34,178 nucleotides of DNA from an uncultured Eubacteriales bacterium. GTDB lineage: Bacteria; Bacillota; Clostridia; Oscillospirales; Oscillospiraceae. The translations under genes were made by a program, and so were the position numbers. How positions within the stretch are numbered: position 1 is the stretch's first letter; every line of letters starts with the position of its first letter. Below the pieces are notes generated by a model. The model saw nothing but the letters and a program-made list of their open reading frames with translations. It had not been told where the DNA came from and searched no databases. Shown here in pieces: positions 15,720 through 23,342 of the stretch. The stretch covers positions 1 to 34,178 of the forward strand of contig URPA01000016.1 in the NCBI GenBank assembly GCA_900549545.1, written 5' to 3'.

Positions 15720-16079
15720 TCAATGATGCCCGCACTCGTCGGCGTGCTCATGCTCGTGGCAGACAGAGCCGGTGGACTCGAGCTCGCCGCGAAGATACGC
15801 ATCAACAGCGGCCCTGGCATCGCCCTGCGCGCCGAGAATGACCTCAACATCGCGCTCGTTGAAGATGTCAACAGCGCCGCCGCCCATGCCGCCGGAGATG
15901 ATGACCTTCACGCCCATATCTGCCAGAAAGTTCGGCAGGAAGCCGGGGCGATGACCGGGGTTGGGGACGGACTGCTCGGAGAGAATCTGCCCGTTCTCGG
16001 TCTCATAGACCATGAAGTTTTCACAGTGGCCAAAGTGCGCCCAAATCTGATTACCATTGCAGGAAACTGCGATTTTCAT
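15720..16079 (-). CDS. NifX-type Mo/Fe-cluster-binding protein with His-rich tail
   Basis: A 119-residue protein of the dinitrogenase iron-molybdenum cofactor biosynthesis (NifX/NifB C-terminal) family, the fold also used by the Mo-Cu orange protein. AHFGHCENFMVY (14-25) and ISGGMGGGAVDIFNERDVEVI (around 60-80) are typical. The last 13 residues contain five His and two Cys and end in GHH, a probable metal-binding extension. AGGAG stands before ATG 16079. It is the last gene of the cluster, 36 bases after the second MinD-ferredoxin gene, and is followed by a strong terminator. A carrier role for a metal cluster is inferred from the family. Confidence 0.9.
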   Translation of the reverse strand: MKIAVSCNGNQIWAHFGHCENFMVYETENGQILSEQSVPNPGHRPGFLPNFLADMGVKVIISGGMGGGAVDIFNERDVEVILGAQGDARAAVDAYLRGELESTGSVCHEHEHADECGHH

Positions 16080-16115
16080 AATGTGTTCTCCTTTTTATAT
16101 TAAAATTTTTAGAAA

Positions 16116-16982
16116 TCAAGAAAGCTCCAGCGCTTTTCTGAGCCGGTTGTATATCTCGCGCACGGCACTTGCGGCGGGGCAGTCAAGCTCTGCAATGGAG
16201 CGCCCCTCGTTTGCGGCCCTGGCGGCTGCCGGGTCAAAGGGGATTTTGCCCACAAAGAGTATCCCCGCCTCGCGGCAGAAGTCCTCAATTTCAGCCGCAT
16301 GCCTGGGGCTGACATCGTACTTGTTGACGCAGACGGCAAGACGGGTCTGGAAGCTCTCGGCGGTCTTTACAAGGCGCTTGAGATCGCTCACGCCGCTGCC
16401 GCTCGGCTCCGCAACGATGAGGACAAGATCCATCCCGCTGACCGAGGCGATGACCGGGCAGCCGATGCCGGGCGAGCCGTCAACAATGGCAAGCTCACAC
16501 TCGGGCGCCGCCTTGAGCATGGCGAGCTTAACATCAGTTACCAATTTTCCGGAGTTGCCGCGCCCCATTTTCAAGGTCGCGGTGGAAAAAACATTCTCAG
16601 CAGAATAGAGCGCGCGAGTGCCCGCCAGGTCCTTGTTGAGGCTGAGCGCCTCGGAGGGACAGACATGGGCGCAGACACCGCAGCCCTCGCAGGCGTATTC
16701 ATTGACGGCGGCCTTGCCATCCCTGACGCTGATTGCGTTAAAGCGGCAATGCTCCTCACACGCGCCGCAGCCGACGCATTTCTGCGTGTCCACCGCGGCC
16801 TTGTCGCCGCCGAAGAAATCGCTCAGCTCGGGCGCGGCGCTCTGCCGCGTGACAAGATGGAGGTTCGGCGCGTCCACATCGCAGTCGGCAATGGCGCGCG
16901 CGTGGAAGAGGTCGATAAGCGCGGCGGAGAGCGTGGTTTTTCCGGTGCCGCCCTTGCCGCTCAAAAGAAGCAGTTTTTTCAT
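16116..16982 (-). CDS. MinD-superfamily ATPase with inserted ferredoxin domain
   Basis: A 288-residue P-loop ATPase of the MinD/ParA/Mrp group. The deviant Walker A GKGGTGKTT is at 10-18. Two 4Fe-4S cysteine clusters, CVGCGACEEHC and CEGCGVCAHVCP, are inserted at about 69-110. VDGSPGIGCPV is the switch II/Walker B-like region. Such proteins occur as tandem pairs next to NifX-like proteins in anaerobes and are thought to act in assembly or delivery of metal clusters. It overlaps the upstream paralogue by four bases (ATGA), so the pair is co-translated and probably forms a heterodimer. The exact substrate is unknown. Confidence 0.93.
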   Translation of the reverse strand: MKKLLLLSGKGGTGKTTLSAALIDLFHARAIADCDVDAPNLHLVTRQSAAPELSDFFGGDKAAVDTQKCVGCGACEEHCRFNAISVRDGKAAVNEYACEGCGVCAHVCPSEALSLNKDLAGTRALYSAENVFSTATLKMGRGNSGKLVTDVKLAMLKAAPECELAIVDGSPGIGCPVIASVSGMDLVLIVAEPSGSGVSDLKRLVKTAESFQTRLAVCVNKYDVSPRHAAEIEDFCREAGILFVGKIPFDPAAARAANEGRSIAELDCPAASAVREIYNRLRKALELS

Positions 16983-17803
16983 TGACGGCCTCCAATCTTC
17001 CCCAGCAGCGCCTCAAAGCGTGAGCGATACTCGGGCAGCTGCGCAGCGGCGATGAGGTTGTCCGCCAGCAGGGCGCCCAGCGCCGGGTCATAGTCAAAGC
17101 GCTCCAAAATCGGCAGCCCATTCGCCTGGCAATACTCCTCCAGCGGGGCATATTCCCCGGCCTGCTTGTTTACAACCACGCCGCAGGGCTTGCCCAGCAG
17201 CGCCGCCAGCTCATGCACCATCTGAAAATTGTGAAAGCCGAAGGCTGTGGGCTCTGCCACCAGCAGGCAGTAATCCGCGTCCATGATGCTCTCCATCACG
17301 CTGCACGCGCTGCCCGGCGGGCAGTCGATAACACTCAGCCCCTCGGCACGGCTCAGCGCCTGCCGGATAAGCGGCACGCCTGTCGCCTCGCCCGGGTCGA
17401 GGATGCCCGTCACGACCTTTACATCGCCATGCCGCCCCTCTTCAAGCGTGCCGATTCGCTTCGGCGCTTCGCTTATCGCACCCTCGGGGCAGACGAGCAT
17501 ACAGCCGCCGCAGCTGTGGCACACCTCGGAAAAGAGCATGGGCTTTTCCTTAATATAAATCAGCGCGTGGAAGCGGCAGAAGTCCACGCATTTTTTGCAC
17601 CCTGTGCATTTCGCCGCGTCAAACTCCGGCAGGGTAGTGCAGACCGGGCTGCGGCGCACCTGCTCGGGCTTTAAAAACAGGCGGCCATTCGGCTCTTCCA
17701 CATCGCAGTCGATATACACCGCGCTGCCAGCAGCCGCCGCCAGATTTACCGCGACAAAGGTCTTACCCGCGCCGCCCTTGCCGCTTAAAACCGCTATCCT
17801 CAT
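16979..17803 (-). CDS. MinD-superfamily ATPase with inserted ferredoxin domain (first of pair)
   Basis: A 274-residue paralogue of the next gene, with Walker A GKGGAGKTF (9-17), cysteine clusters CTGCKKCVDFC and CHSCGGCMLVCP (about 65-105) and VIDCPPGSAC as the Walker B-like region. It begins inside the stop codon of the DUF134-NifX gene (ATGA overlap) and ends in the start of its partner, so three genes are translationally coupled. Low identity outside the motifs suggests an old duplication and a heteromeric pair, as in the Desulfovibrio ORP loci. The link to ORP is inferred from gene content. Confidence 0.93.
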   Translation of the reverse strand: MRIAVLSGKGGAGKTFVAVNLAAAAGSAVYIDCDVEEPNGRLFLKPEQVRRSPVCTTLPEFDAAKCTGCKKCVDFCRFHALIYIKEKPMLFSEVCHSCGGCMLVCPEGAISEAPKRIGTLEEGRHGDVKVVTGILDPGEATGVPLIRQALSRAEGLSVIDCPPGSACSVMESIMDADYCLLVAEPTAFGFHNFQMVHELAALLGKPCGVVVNKQAGEYAPLEEYCQANGLPILERFDYDPALGALLADNLIAAAQLPEYRSRFEALLGKIGGRQ

Positions 17804-18519
17804 TGCACACCGTGGTAGCCGCCGTGGAAATGCGTCAGCTCCTCGAGCTTGCCATCGGCAAAGGCGGCCAGCTCCGCTGTCGCGGTCTTGTTGACGGATT
17901 TATAAATCTTGATGCCCGCGGCGGTGAACACATCGGCGGCGTTCTGCCCACAGCGGACGGTTATAAGCGCGGTGACGCCGCTATCCAGCAAAAACTGCGC
18001 GGCCTGCATCCCAGCGCCGCCCTCAGCCTGAGCCGCAGGGTTTGGGACGATGCTCTCACCATCTTCGTCCTGAAACAGGAAATACGGGGCGCGCGCAAGG
18101 ACAATGCACACGTCCTGCTTGTTTTCATCCAGGGGTATCGCGATACGCATATGCTTTTCCTCCTCATTTTTCAGCGTCTGACAGCGGCGATGCTTCCAGC
18201 AGCCGCCGCAGCCGCAGTATTCCTCCGACCCGTCGCAAAGGCGGTAATCTCCACCCTCAATACGGATGGTTAGCCCCTCCACCAGCGCGTCGGCCAGCTT
18301 TTTCCGGGCGGAGTTGTAAATAAGCTGCACGGTGGTTCGCGCCACCTGCATGTAGCTGCTGCACTCCTCCTGAGAGAAGCCCTGCCCGTCGATAAGGCGA
18401 ATGGCCTCATATTCATCGACCGACAGAACCACAAGCCCGCCGGGCGCAGCCCCTACCGGGCGAAACTCCTGAACAGGCGGCATCTGGCAGACCTTTCTGC
18501 ACTTCTTCCGTCTCGGCAT
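17800..18519 (-). CDS. DUF134 (UPF0251) DNA-binding protein fused to a NifX domain
   Basis: A 239-residue protein in two parts. Residues 1-about 110 are a UPF0251/DUF134 domain: the basic start MPRRKKCRKV, SVDEYEAIRLID and a sigma-like helix-turn-helix (FSQEECSSYMQVARTTVQLI), then a Cys-rich YCGCGGCWKHRRC. Residues 124-239 are a NifX domain starting MRIAIPLDENK. A strong GAGGAGG site eight bases before the internal ATG 18150 may also yield the NifX part alone (116 residues). I chose ATG 18519, with GAAGGG upstream, over ATG 18528. As first gene with an inverted repeat at its promoter, it probably senses metal-cluster status and regulates the cluster; inferred. Confidence 0.88.
   Translation of the reverse strand: MPRRKKCRKVCQMPPVQEFRPVGAAPGGLVVLSVDEYEAIRLIDGQGFSQEECSSYMQVARTTVQLIYNSARKKLADALVEGLTIRIEGGDYRLCDGSEEYCGCGGCWKHRRCQTLKNEEEKHMRIAIPLDENKQDVCIVLARAPYFLFQDEDGESIVPNPAAQAEGGAGMQAAQFLLDSGVTALITVRCGQNAADVFTAAGIKIYKSVNKTATAELAAFADGKLEELTHFHGGYHGVQ
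18148..18165 (-). promoter_or_regulatory. internal ribosome binding site and start within the DUF134-NifX gene
   Basis: On the minus strand GAGGAGG (18159-18165) precedes an in-frame ATG (18148-18150) by eight bases, exactly at the border between the DUF134 and NifX domains. This is a stronger ribosome site than that of the full-length start. Confidence 0.6.
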
Positions 18520-18550
18520 CCACCTCATCCCTTCTCTGTTATCTGTGAAC

Positions 18551-18599
18551 AGCGTATCACTATTTCTGGCATATGTCAAGAATGCTTTTGACATATGCC
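18551..18599 (-). promoter_or_regulatory. promoter and operator of the NifX/MinD cluster
   Basis: A perfect 12-bp inverted repeat, GGCATATGTCAA (18568-18579) and TTGACATATGCC (18588-18599), has an 8-base spacer. On the minus strand its inner arm contains the -35 element TTGACA (18574-18579), followed after 17 bases by TACGCT (18551-18556). A protein bound here would cover the -35 region. The DUF134 product is the obvious candidate for autoregulation. Confidence 0.7.
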
Positions 18600-18623
18600 G
18601 GAAAACAAAAACGAAAATTACCG

Positions 18624-18653
18624 TGTACAAAACGCGCCGATTTGTGCTATACT
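18624..18653 (+). promoter_or_regulatory. possible promoter of the amylase gene
   Basis: TGTACA (18624-18629), an 18-base spacer and TATACT (18648-18653) lie 33 bases before the start codon. It diverges from the DUF134 promoter, and the inverted repeat at 18568-18599 lies between them, so it may affect both. Confidence 0.5.
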
Positions 18654-18686
18654 TCTGATACTAAATCGCCTGAGAGGAGAGAGAAC

Positions 18687-19967
18687 ATGGCGGTCAACAC
18701 TTCAAAAACCTATCGGAATATGGTGATGTATTCCGTTTTTGTGCGCAATTTCAGCGAGGAGGGGACATTCCGGCAGGTGCAGAATGAGCTTGAGCGCATC
18801 AAGGCCCTCGGCGTTGACATTATCTGGCTCATGCCGATCCATCCCATCGGGGAGAAGGCACGCAAGGGGACGCTTGGCAGCCCCTATGCTATCAGAGATT
18901 ACCGCGCGATAGACCCCGCGCTGGGGACGATGGACGATTTCAAGGCGCTGGTGGATGCTATCCACGCGCTGGGTATGCGCTGCATTATAGACGTGGTGTA
19001 TAATCACACCTCGCCCGATTCGTGGATGGCGGAGCACCACCCGGAGTGGTTTTACCACAAGCCGGACGGCAGCTTCGGCAACAGGATAGGCGATTGGACG
19101 GACGTTATCGACCTTGATTACTCAAACCCCGGCCTGTGGGACTATCAGATAGAGACGCTCAAAATGTGGGCGGGGATAGTCGACGGCTTTCGCTGCGACG
19201 TGGCGCCGCTTATCCCGCTGGAGTTCTGGCTGCGCGCACGGCGGGAGGTCGAGGCGGTGCGCCCCGGCTGCCTGTGGCTGAGCGAATCGACCGAGCCGGA
19301 GTTTGTCGCCTGGAACAGAGCGCGCGGCGTGCCGTGCCTGTCCGACAGCGAGATTTTCCAGGCCTTTGATGTGTCCTATGAGTATGACATTTTTACATAT
19401 TATAAGGACTATCTGACCGGGAAAATACCGCTGAGCGAGTACGCCGCCGCCATCAACCGGCAGGAGAGCATATACCCGGAGAACTTCGTCAAGCTCCGCT
19501 TTTTGGAGAACCACGATAGAGCGCGGGCAAAGCTGATGACAGGCGATGAGCGGAGCCTGAGAAACTGGACGGCGTTTTTGTACTTCCAGAAGGGGATGAC
19601 CCTGCTCTACGCCGGGCAGGAGCGGGAGGACGCGCACAGGCCCAGCCTCTTTGAGAAAGACATTGTAAACTGGACGGGGAAGGACATTTCACCGCTGCTC
19701 AGGCGGCTGTATGAGATCAAAAAAGACCCGCTCTTTACTGACAGCGGATACGAGGTGAAGGCAATGCCGCGGGATGTCCTGCTCGCGGAGCACAGCAGGG
19801 GCGGGCGGCGGATGCTCGGCATTTTCAGCCTGAGGGGAGAGAGCGCTCTCGTGAATGTCTGTGCGCCCGACGGCATTTACCGCAATGAGATAGACGGCGC
19901 AATCGTTGAAATTTACGAGGGCATGCTGCGCACGGACGGCGAGCCGATAATTGCCGAGATTGGATAA
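18687..19967 (+). CDS. GH13 alpha-amylase family glycoside hydrolase
   Basis: A 426-residue cytoplasmic enzyme of the alpha-amylase (GH13) family, acting on alpha-glucans or maltodextrins. The four conserved regions are visible: DVVYNH (102-107), GFRCDVA with the Asp171 nucleophile, WLSES with the likely acid/base Glu200, and FLENHD (272-277). A short C-terminal beta domain follows. There is no signal peptide or carbohydrate-binding module. It is shorter than secreted amylases, so a small intracellular maltodextrin enzyme is likely; exact specificity cannot be read. The start ATG 18687 has GGAGAGAG upstream; the frame open to 18573 lacks a ribosome site. Confidence 0.9.
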   Translation: MAVNTSKTYRNMVMYSVFVRNFSEEGTFRQVQNELERIKALGVDIIWLMPIHPIGEKARKGTLGSPYAIRDYRAIDPALGTMDDFKALVDAIHALGMRCIIDVVYNHTSPDSWMAEHHPEWFYHKPDGSFGNRIGDWTDVIDLDYSNPGLWDYQIETLKMWAGIVDGFRCDVAPLIPLEFWLRARREVEAVRPGCLWLSESTEPEFVAWNRARGVPCLSDSEIFQAFDVSYEYDIFTYYKDYLTGKIPLSEYAAAINRQESIYPENFVKLRFLENHDRARAKLMTGDERSLRNWTAFLYFQKGMTLLYAGQEREDAHRPSLFEKDIVNWTGKDISPLLRRLYEIKKDPLFTDSGYEVKAMPRDVLLAEHSRGGRRMLGIFSLRGESALVNVCAPDGIYRNEIDGAIVEIYEGMLRTDGEPIIAEIG

Positions 19968-19973
19968 GCAAAG

Positions 19974-19999
19974 GCGAGGCTTATTGTAGCCTCGCTTTT
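19974..19999. terminator. convergent terminator
   Basis: GCGAGGCT (19974-19981) pairs with AGCCTCGC (19988-19995), with TTTT after it. It separates the convergent amylase and DUF4830-like genes. Confidence 0.8.
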
Positions 20000-20001
20000 A
20001 G

Positions 20002-20436
20002 TTATCTGCGCTCTATCCCGTGCATGAAGCCGTTTATCGAGGCGGTGTGTATATCCCCGGCGATGAGTGTGCGGCCCTGAACATATAAAGTTATGTAAAC
20101 CGTTGCGCTATCGGGATAGTTGGTCAGAACATAGCTGTACTGCTCGCAGCGCTCGCCCAGATGCCGGTTCAAATCATAGCCCTGCTCAAGCTGCATGGTG
20201 TTGTATTCAGCCATTACGCCGTCGAGAGTATCCGGGATGAGCACACCCTGATGCGTCTCGCTCGCTGCGTCCGCCTCCCAGCCGAGCGAGGAGATGAACC
20301 TGAGCCGCCCTTCAAGCGTGGAGAGATTATCCCGCCCGGCGTACCAACGCAGGGCTATGAGCCCCACTATAACCGCGGCGCTCAGAACGACCCACAGCAG
20401 CGCCCGCTTCTTTGTCAATTTGCCCCCGACAGCCAT
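20002..20436 (-). CDS. single-span membrane protein, DUF4830-like
   Basis: A 144-residue protein with a basic N-terminus, one membrane helix (about 11-31) and an extracytoplasmic domain. The domain contains FISSLGWEAD, VLIPDTLDGVMAEYN and YEQYSYVLTNYP-like segments that I associate with the DUF4830 family of Clostridia; the family call is from memory of the pattern and not certain. It is monocistronic, convergent to the amylase gene and divergent from the pseudouridine synthase gene. Function unknown. Confidence 0.75.
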   Translation of the reverse strand: MAVGGKLTKKRALLWVVLSAAVIVGLIALRWYAGRDNLSTLEGRLRFISSLGWEADAASETHQGVLIPDTLDGVMAEYNTMQLEQGYDLNRHLGERCEQYSYVLTNYPDSATVYITLYVQGRTLIAGDIHTASINGFMHGIERR

Positions 20437-20475
20437 TATTGCAATACCCCTTTTTTGCTGATTTGTATTAGGGTA

Positions 20476-20504
20476 TTCACAAAGCGGTAAAAGTATGCTA
20501 TAAT
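20476..20504 (+). promoter_or_regulatory. promoter of the pseudouridine synthase gene
   Basis: TTCACA (20476-20481), a 17-base spacer and a perfect TATAAT (20499-20504) lie about 40 bases before the start codon. Confidence 0.75.
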
Positions 20505-20546
20505 GTAACCAATTTGCAATATTTTTCCTTTGGTACGGGGTGAAAA

Positions 20547-21263
20547 ATGAGGCTGGACAAGCTGCTCAACGACGCGGGGCTGGGCTCCCGCAAGGAACTG
20601 AAAAAGCTGATAAAAAGCGGCCGGGTCACGCTCAACGGCAGCGCCGCCGTGCGCCCGGAAACGCAGGTGGAGCCGGAAACGGACCGCATCTGCCTCGACG
20701 GGGAGCAGGTTCAATACAGCCGCTTTCACTACTATATGATAGACAAGCCCACGGGCGTGCTCACCGCGACGCGGGATGGGAAGCAGAAGACCGTGCTTGA
20801 CCTGCTGCCAGAGCGGCTGCGGCGCATGGGCCTTTTCCCGGTGGGGCGGCTTGACAAGGACACCAGCGGCCTTTTGCTGCTGACGGACGACGGGGATTTT
20901 GCCCATCGGGTCATTTCGCCAAAATTTTGTGTAGAAAAAATGTATTATGCAAGGGTGGAGGGAGAGCTTGGGCAGAAAGACGCGGAAGCCTTTGCCGAGG
21001 GGCTTACTCTCAGGGACGGGACGCGCTGCCTGCCCGCGAGGCTGGAGCTTTTGAGCAGGGATGAATGTTATGTAACCGTGCGCGAGGGGAAGTACCATCA
21101 GGTGCGCCGGATGCTCGCCTCAAGGGGCGCGCCGGTGCTTGAGCTGCGCCGCCTGACAGTGGGCGGGCTCACTTTGGAGGAGGATTCCGCACCGGGAAAA
21201 ATCCGCGAGCTTGATGAAAATGATTTGTGCATAGTGTTCAAAAACAAAAAGGCGGAAAAATAG
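20547..21263 (+). CDS. RsuA/RluB-type rRNA pseudouridine synthase
   Basis: A 238-residue enzyme that isomerises a uridine of ribosomal RNA to pseudouridine. An S4 RNA-binding domain covers about 1-60 (RLDKLLNDAGLGSRKELKK). The catalytic domain has PVGRLDKDTSGLLLLTDDG with catalytic Asp103, then LTVREGKYHQVRRM-like (VTVREGKYHQVRRML) and LRRLTVGGL motifs. Length fits RsuA (16S) better than RluB, but the exact target base cannot be decided. GGGG lies upstream of ATG 20547. It is monocistronic with its own promoter. Confidence 0.92.
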   Translation: MRLDKLLNDAGLGSRKELKKLIKSGRVTLNGSAAVRPETQVEPETDRICLDGEQVQYSRFHYYMIDKPTGVLTATRDGKQKTVLDLLPERLRRMGLFPVGRLDKDTSGLLLLTDDGDFAHRVISPKFCVEKMYYARVEGELGQKDAEAFAEGLTLRDGTRCLPARLELLSRDECYVTVREGKYHQVRRMLASRGAPVLELRRLTVGGLTLEEDSAPGKIRELDENDLCIVFKNKKAEK

Positions 21264-21349
21264 TCAAAAAATCCCGGCGATTTTGGCGGATTTTTGCACG
21301 AATGATATACGATTACAAAAAAGTTCACAAATTTTCTTGCCGGTTTCTA

Positions 21350-21378
21350 TTGAAAATCACATAAAATGGGGTTATTAT
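21350..21378 (+). promoter_or_regulatory. promoter of the CdaR-ftsEX run
   Basis: TTGAAA (21350-21355), a 17-base spacer and TATTAT (21373-21378), about 110 bases before the regulator gene. It is the only strong promoter seen before ftsE. Confidence 0.65.
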
Positions 21379-21490
21379 GTAAAAAGAAAAATGCGGGGTT
21401 GCGGTTTTGATACGGCATTTTGCCATATTTTAACATAAACCGCAATGGAAACGGGAGAAGCCATATCCGCACAGTTTGGGAGGATGAGCT

Positions 21491-22585
21491 ATGTCCAGCA
21501 GAATATTCCAGAATGTGATAATTCAGATGAAGGACGCCATTGACAGGACGGTCGGCGTCGTTGATGAACAGGGCTTTGTTGTAGCCAGCAGTGAGCTTGC
21601 GATGATCGGCTCACGGCTTGATGACTTCCATGCATATGACTTCCCGGCTGGGGAACATGTTGTGACAACGGCTGCGCGGACTTACTGCTCGCTGTCCTCC
21701 AGCAGCGCCCGCTTGGATTATGCCGCCTTTGTCGACGGGTCTGACGCCGAGGCGAGGACTGTCTGCGCCGTGGCGGCGGTGGCCTTCAATGAGGCCAAGA
21801 GCAGCTACGAGGAGAAGCACAACAAGGCCGCCTTTGTAAAGAACATCATTTCAGACAATATCCTGCCCGGCGATGTCTACGTCCGGGCCAAAGAGCTGCA
21901 CTTTGTCACCGATGAGCCGCGCTGCGTGCTTCTGGCGCGCCAGATGGAAAACAGCGACATTGCCGCCGTTGAGGTCATTCAGCGCCTCTTCCCCGACAAG
22001 CAGCGGGATTTCGTGCTGAGCATCAACGAGAGTGACGTTGTCGTTGTCAAGGCCCTCAACTCCCCGGATGACCATGAGGAAGTGATGAAGGCCGCGCGCA
22101 GCATTGAGAGCGTCCTGCACGAGGAGCTCGGCGTCAAGTGCGTCATCGGCATCAGCACCAACGCCCGCCATCTGCGCGAGCTTGCCGACCGCTATAAGGA
22201 GGCGCAGGTCGCCATCGAGGTGGGCCGGGTCTTTGAAAGCGAAAAGACCATCATCAATTATGAGACGCTGGGTCTGGGCCGCATTATCTATCAGCTGCCC
22301 ACCACCCTTTGCGAAATGTTCTTAAACGAGGTGTTCAAGAAAAGCCCCATTGAGACTCTGGACGAGGACACTCTGGAGACTATAAACAAGTTCTTTGAGA
22401 ACAACCTTAACGTATCGGAAACCTCCCGCAAGCTCTATGTACATAGAAACACGCTTGTGTACAGGCTTGAGAAAATCAAGAAGATAACCGGGCTTGACCT
22501 GCGGGAGTTTGACCACGCCATCGTGTTCAAAGTTGCCATGATGGTGAAGATGTATCTTGATTCCCTCAACGGGAACAAGAACTGA
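21491..22585 (+). CDS. PucR/CdaR-family transcriptional regulator
   Basis: A 364-residue regulator. The N-terminal part (about 1-100) resembles the CdaR-type sensor region, starting with FQNVIIQMKDAIDRTVGVVDEQG. The middle holds a GGDEF-like CdaR domain. The C-terminus is the PucR helix-turn-helix: NNLNVSETSRKLYVHRNTLV and YRLEKIKKITGLD (about 300-340). The start ATG 21491 has GGGAGGA upstream. It stands 64 bases before ftsE with no terminator, so it may be co-transcribed with the division genes. The ligand is unknown; classical CdaR members sense sugar diacids. Confidence 0.88.
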   Translation: MSSRIFQNVIIQMKDAIDRTVGVVDEQGFVVASSELAMIGSRLDDFHAYDFPAGEHVVTTAARTYCSLSSSSARLDYAAFVDGSDAEARTVCAVAAVAFNEAKSSYEEKHNKAAFVKNIISDNILPGDVYVRAKELHFVTDEPRCVLLARQMENSDIAAVEVIQRLFPDKQRDFVLSINESDVVVVKALNSPDDHEEVMKAARSIESVLHEELGVKCVIGISTNARHLRELADRYKEAQVAIEVGRVFESEKTIINYETLGLGRIIYQLPTTLCEMFLNEVFKKSPIETLDEDTLETINKFFENNLNVSETSRKLYVHRNTLVYRLEKIKKITGLDLREFDHAIVFKVAMMVKMYLDSLNGNKN

Positions 22586-22649
22586 ATAAACGGGAGGGCC
22601 GGCATATCTCCGTGCACCGGCCAGCCCAAAACATTCGGAGGAAATTTCT

Positions 22650-23342
22650 ATGGTTCGTATGAACGGCGTAACAAAGGTTTACGAGAGCAGCGGGACAGTT
22701 GCCCTTGACGGAATCGACCTGAGCATCAACGAGGGCGAGTTCGTCTTTCTGGTGGGTCCCTCCGGCTCCGGTAAAACCACCATTATGAAGCTCATCACCG
22801 GTGAGATATCCGCCACTTCGGGCGAGATCACCGTCAATGACTTCGACATGGCGAAAATCAAGCGGCGCAAGCTCCCAAAGGTGCGCAGGACGCTGGGAGT
22901 CATCTTCCAGGACTACCGCCTTATCGAGAACATGACGGTGTATGACAATGTGGCCTTCGCCATGCGTGTCGTCGGCGCCTCCAATAAGGAGATAAGCCGC
23001 CGTGTGCCCTATGTGCTGGAGCTTGTCGGTCTTGAGGGCCGCGAAAAGCGCATGCCCGGAGAGCTCTCCGGCGGCGAGCAGCAGCGTGTGGCCATTGCCC
23101 GCGCGCTTGTCAACAGCCCGCGCATGATAGTGGCGGACGAGCCCACCGGCAACCTTGACCCGGTGCGCAGCCTGGAGCTTATGCTCCTGTTTGAGAAGAT
23201 AAACGAGATGGGCACCACCATCCTTGTGGTGACTCATGAGAAGGAGCTGGTCAACGCATTTTCAAAGCGCGTTATCACCATTGATGGCGGCCACGTGATC
23301 AGCGACGGAATGGATGGGTATTACAGCTATGAGATTGAGTAG
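22650..23342 (+). CDS. ftsE: cell division ATP-binding protein FtsE
   Basis: A 230-residue ABC ATPase with Walker A GPSGSGKTT (36-44), Q-loop IFQDYRL, signature LSGGEQQRVAIARAL and Walker B MIVADEPTGNLD. It pairs with FtsX; ATP hydrolysis moves FtsX, which activates peptidoglycan hydrolases outside the membrane. GGAGG stands before ATG 22650. ftsX begins inside its last codons. Length and motifs are typical. Confidence 0.96.
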   Translation: MVRMNGVTKVYESSGTVALDGIDLSINEGEFVFLVGPSGSGKTTIMKLITGEISATSGEITVNDFDMAKIKRRKLPKVRRTLGVIFQDYRLIENMTVYDNVAFAMRVVGASNKEISRRVPYVLELVGLEGREKRMPGELSGGEQQRVAIARALVNSPRMIVADEPTGNLDPVRSLELMLLFEKINEMGTTILVVTHEKELVNAFSKRVITIDGGHVISDGMDGYYSYEIE

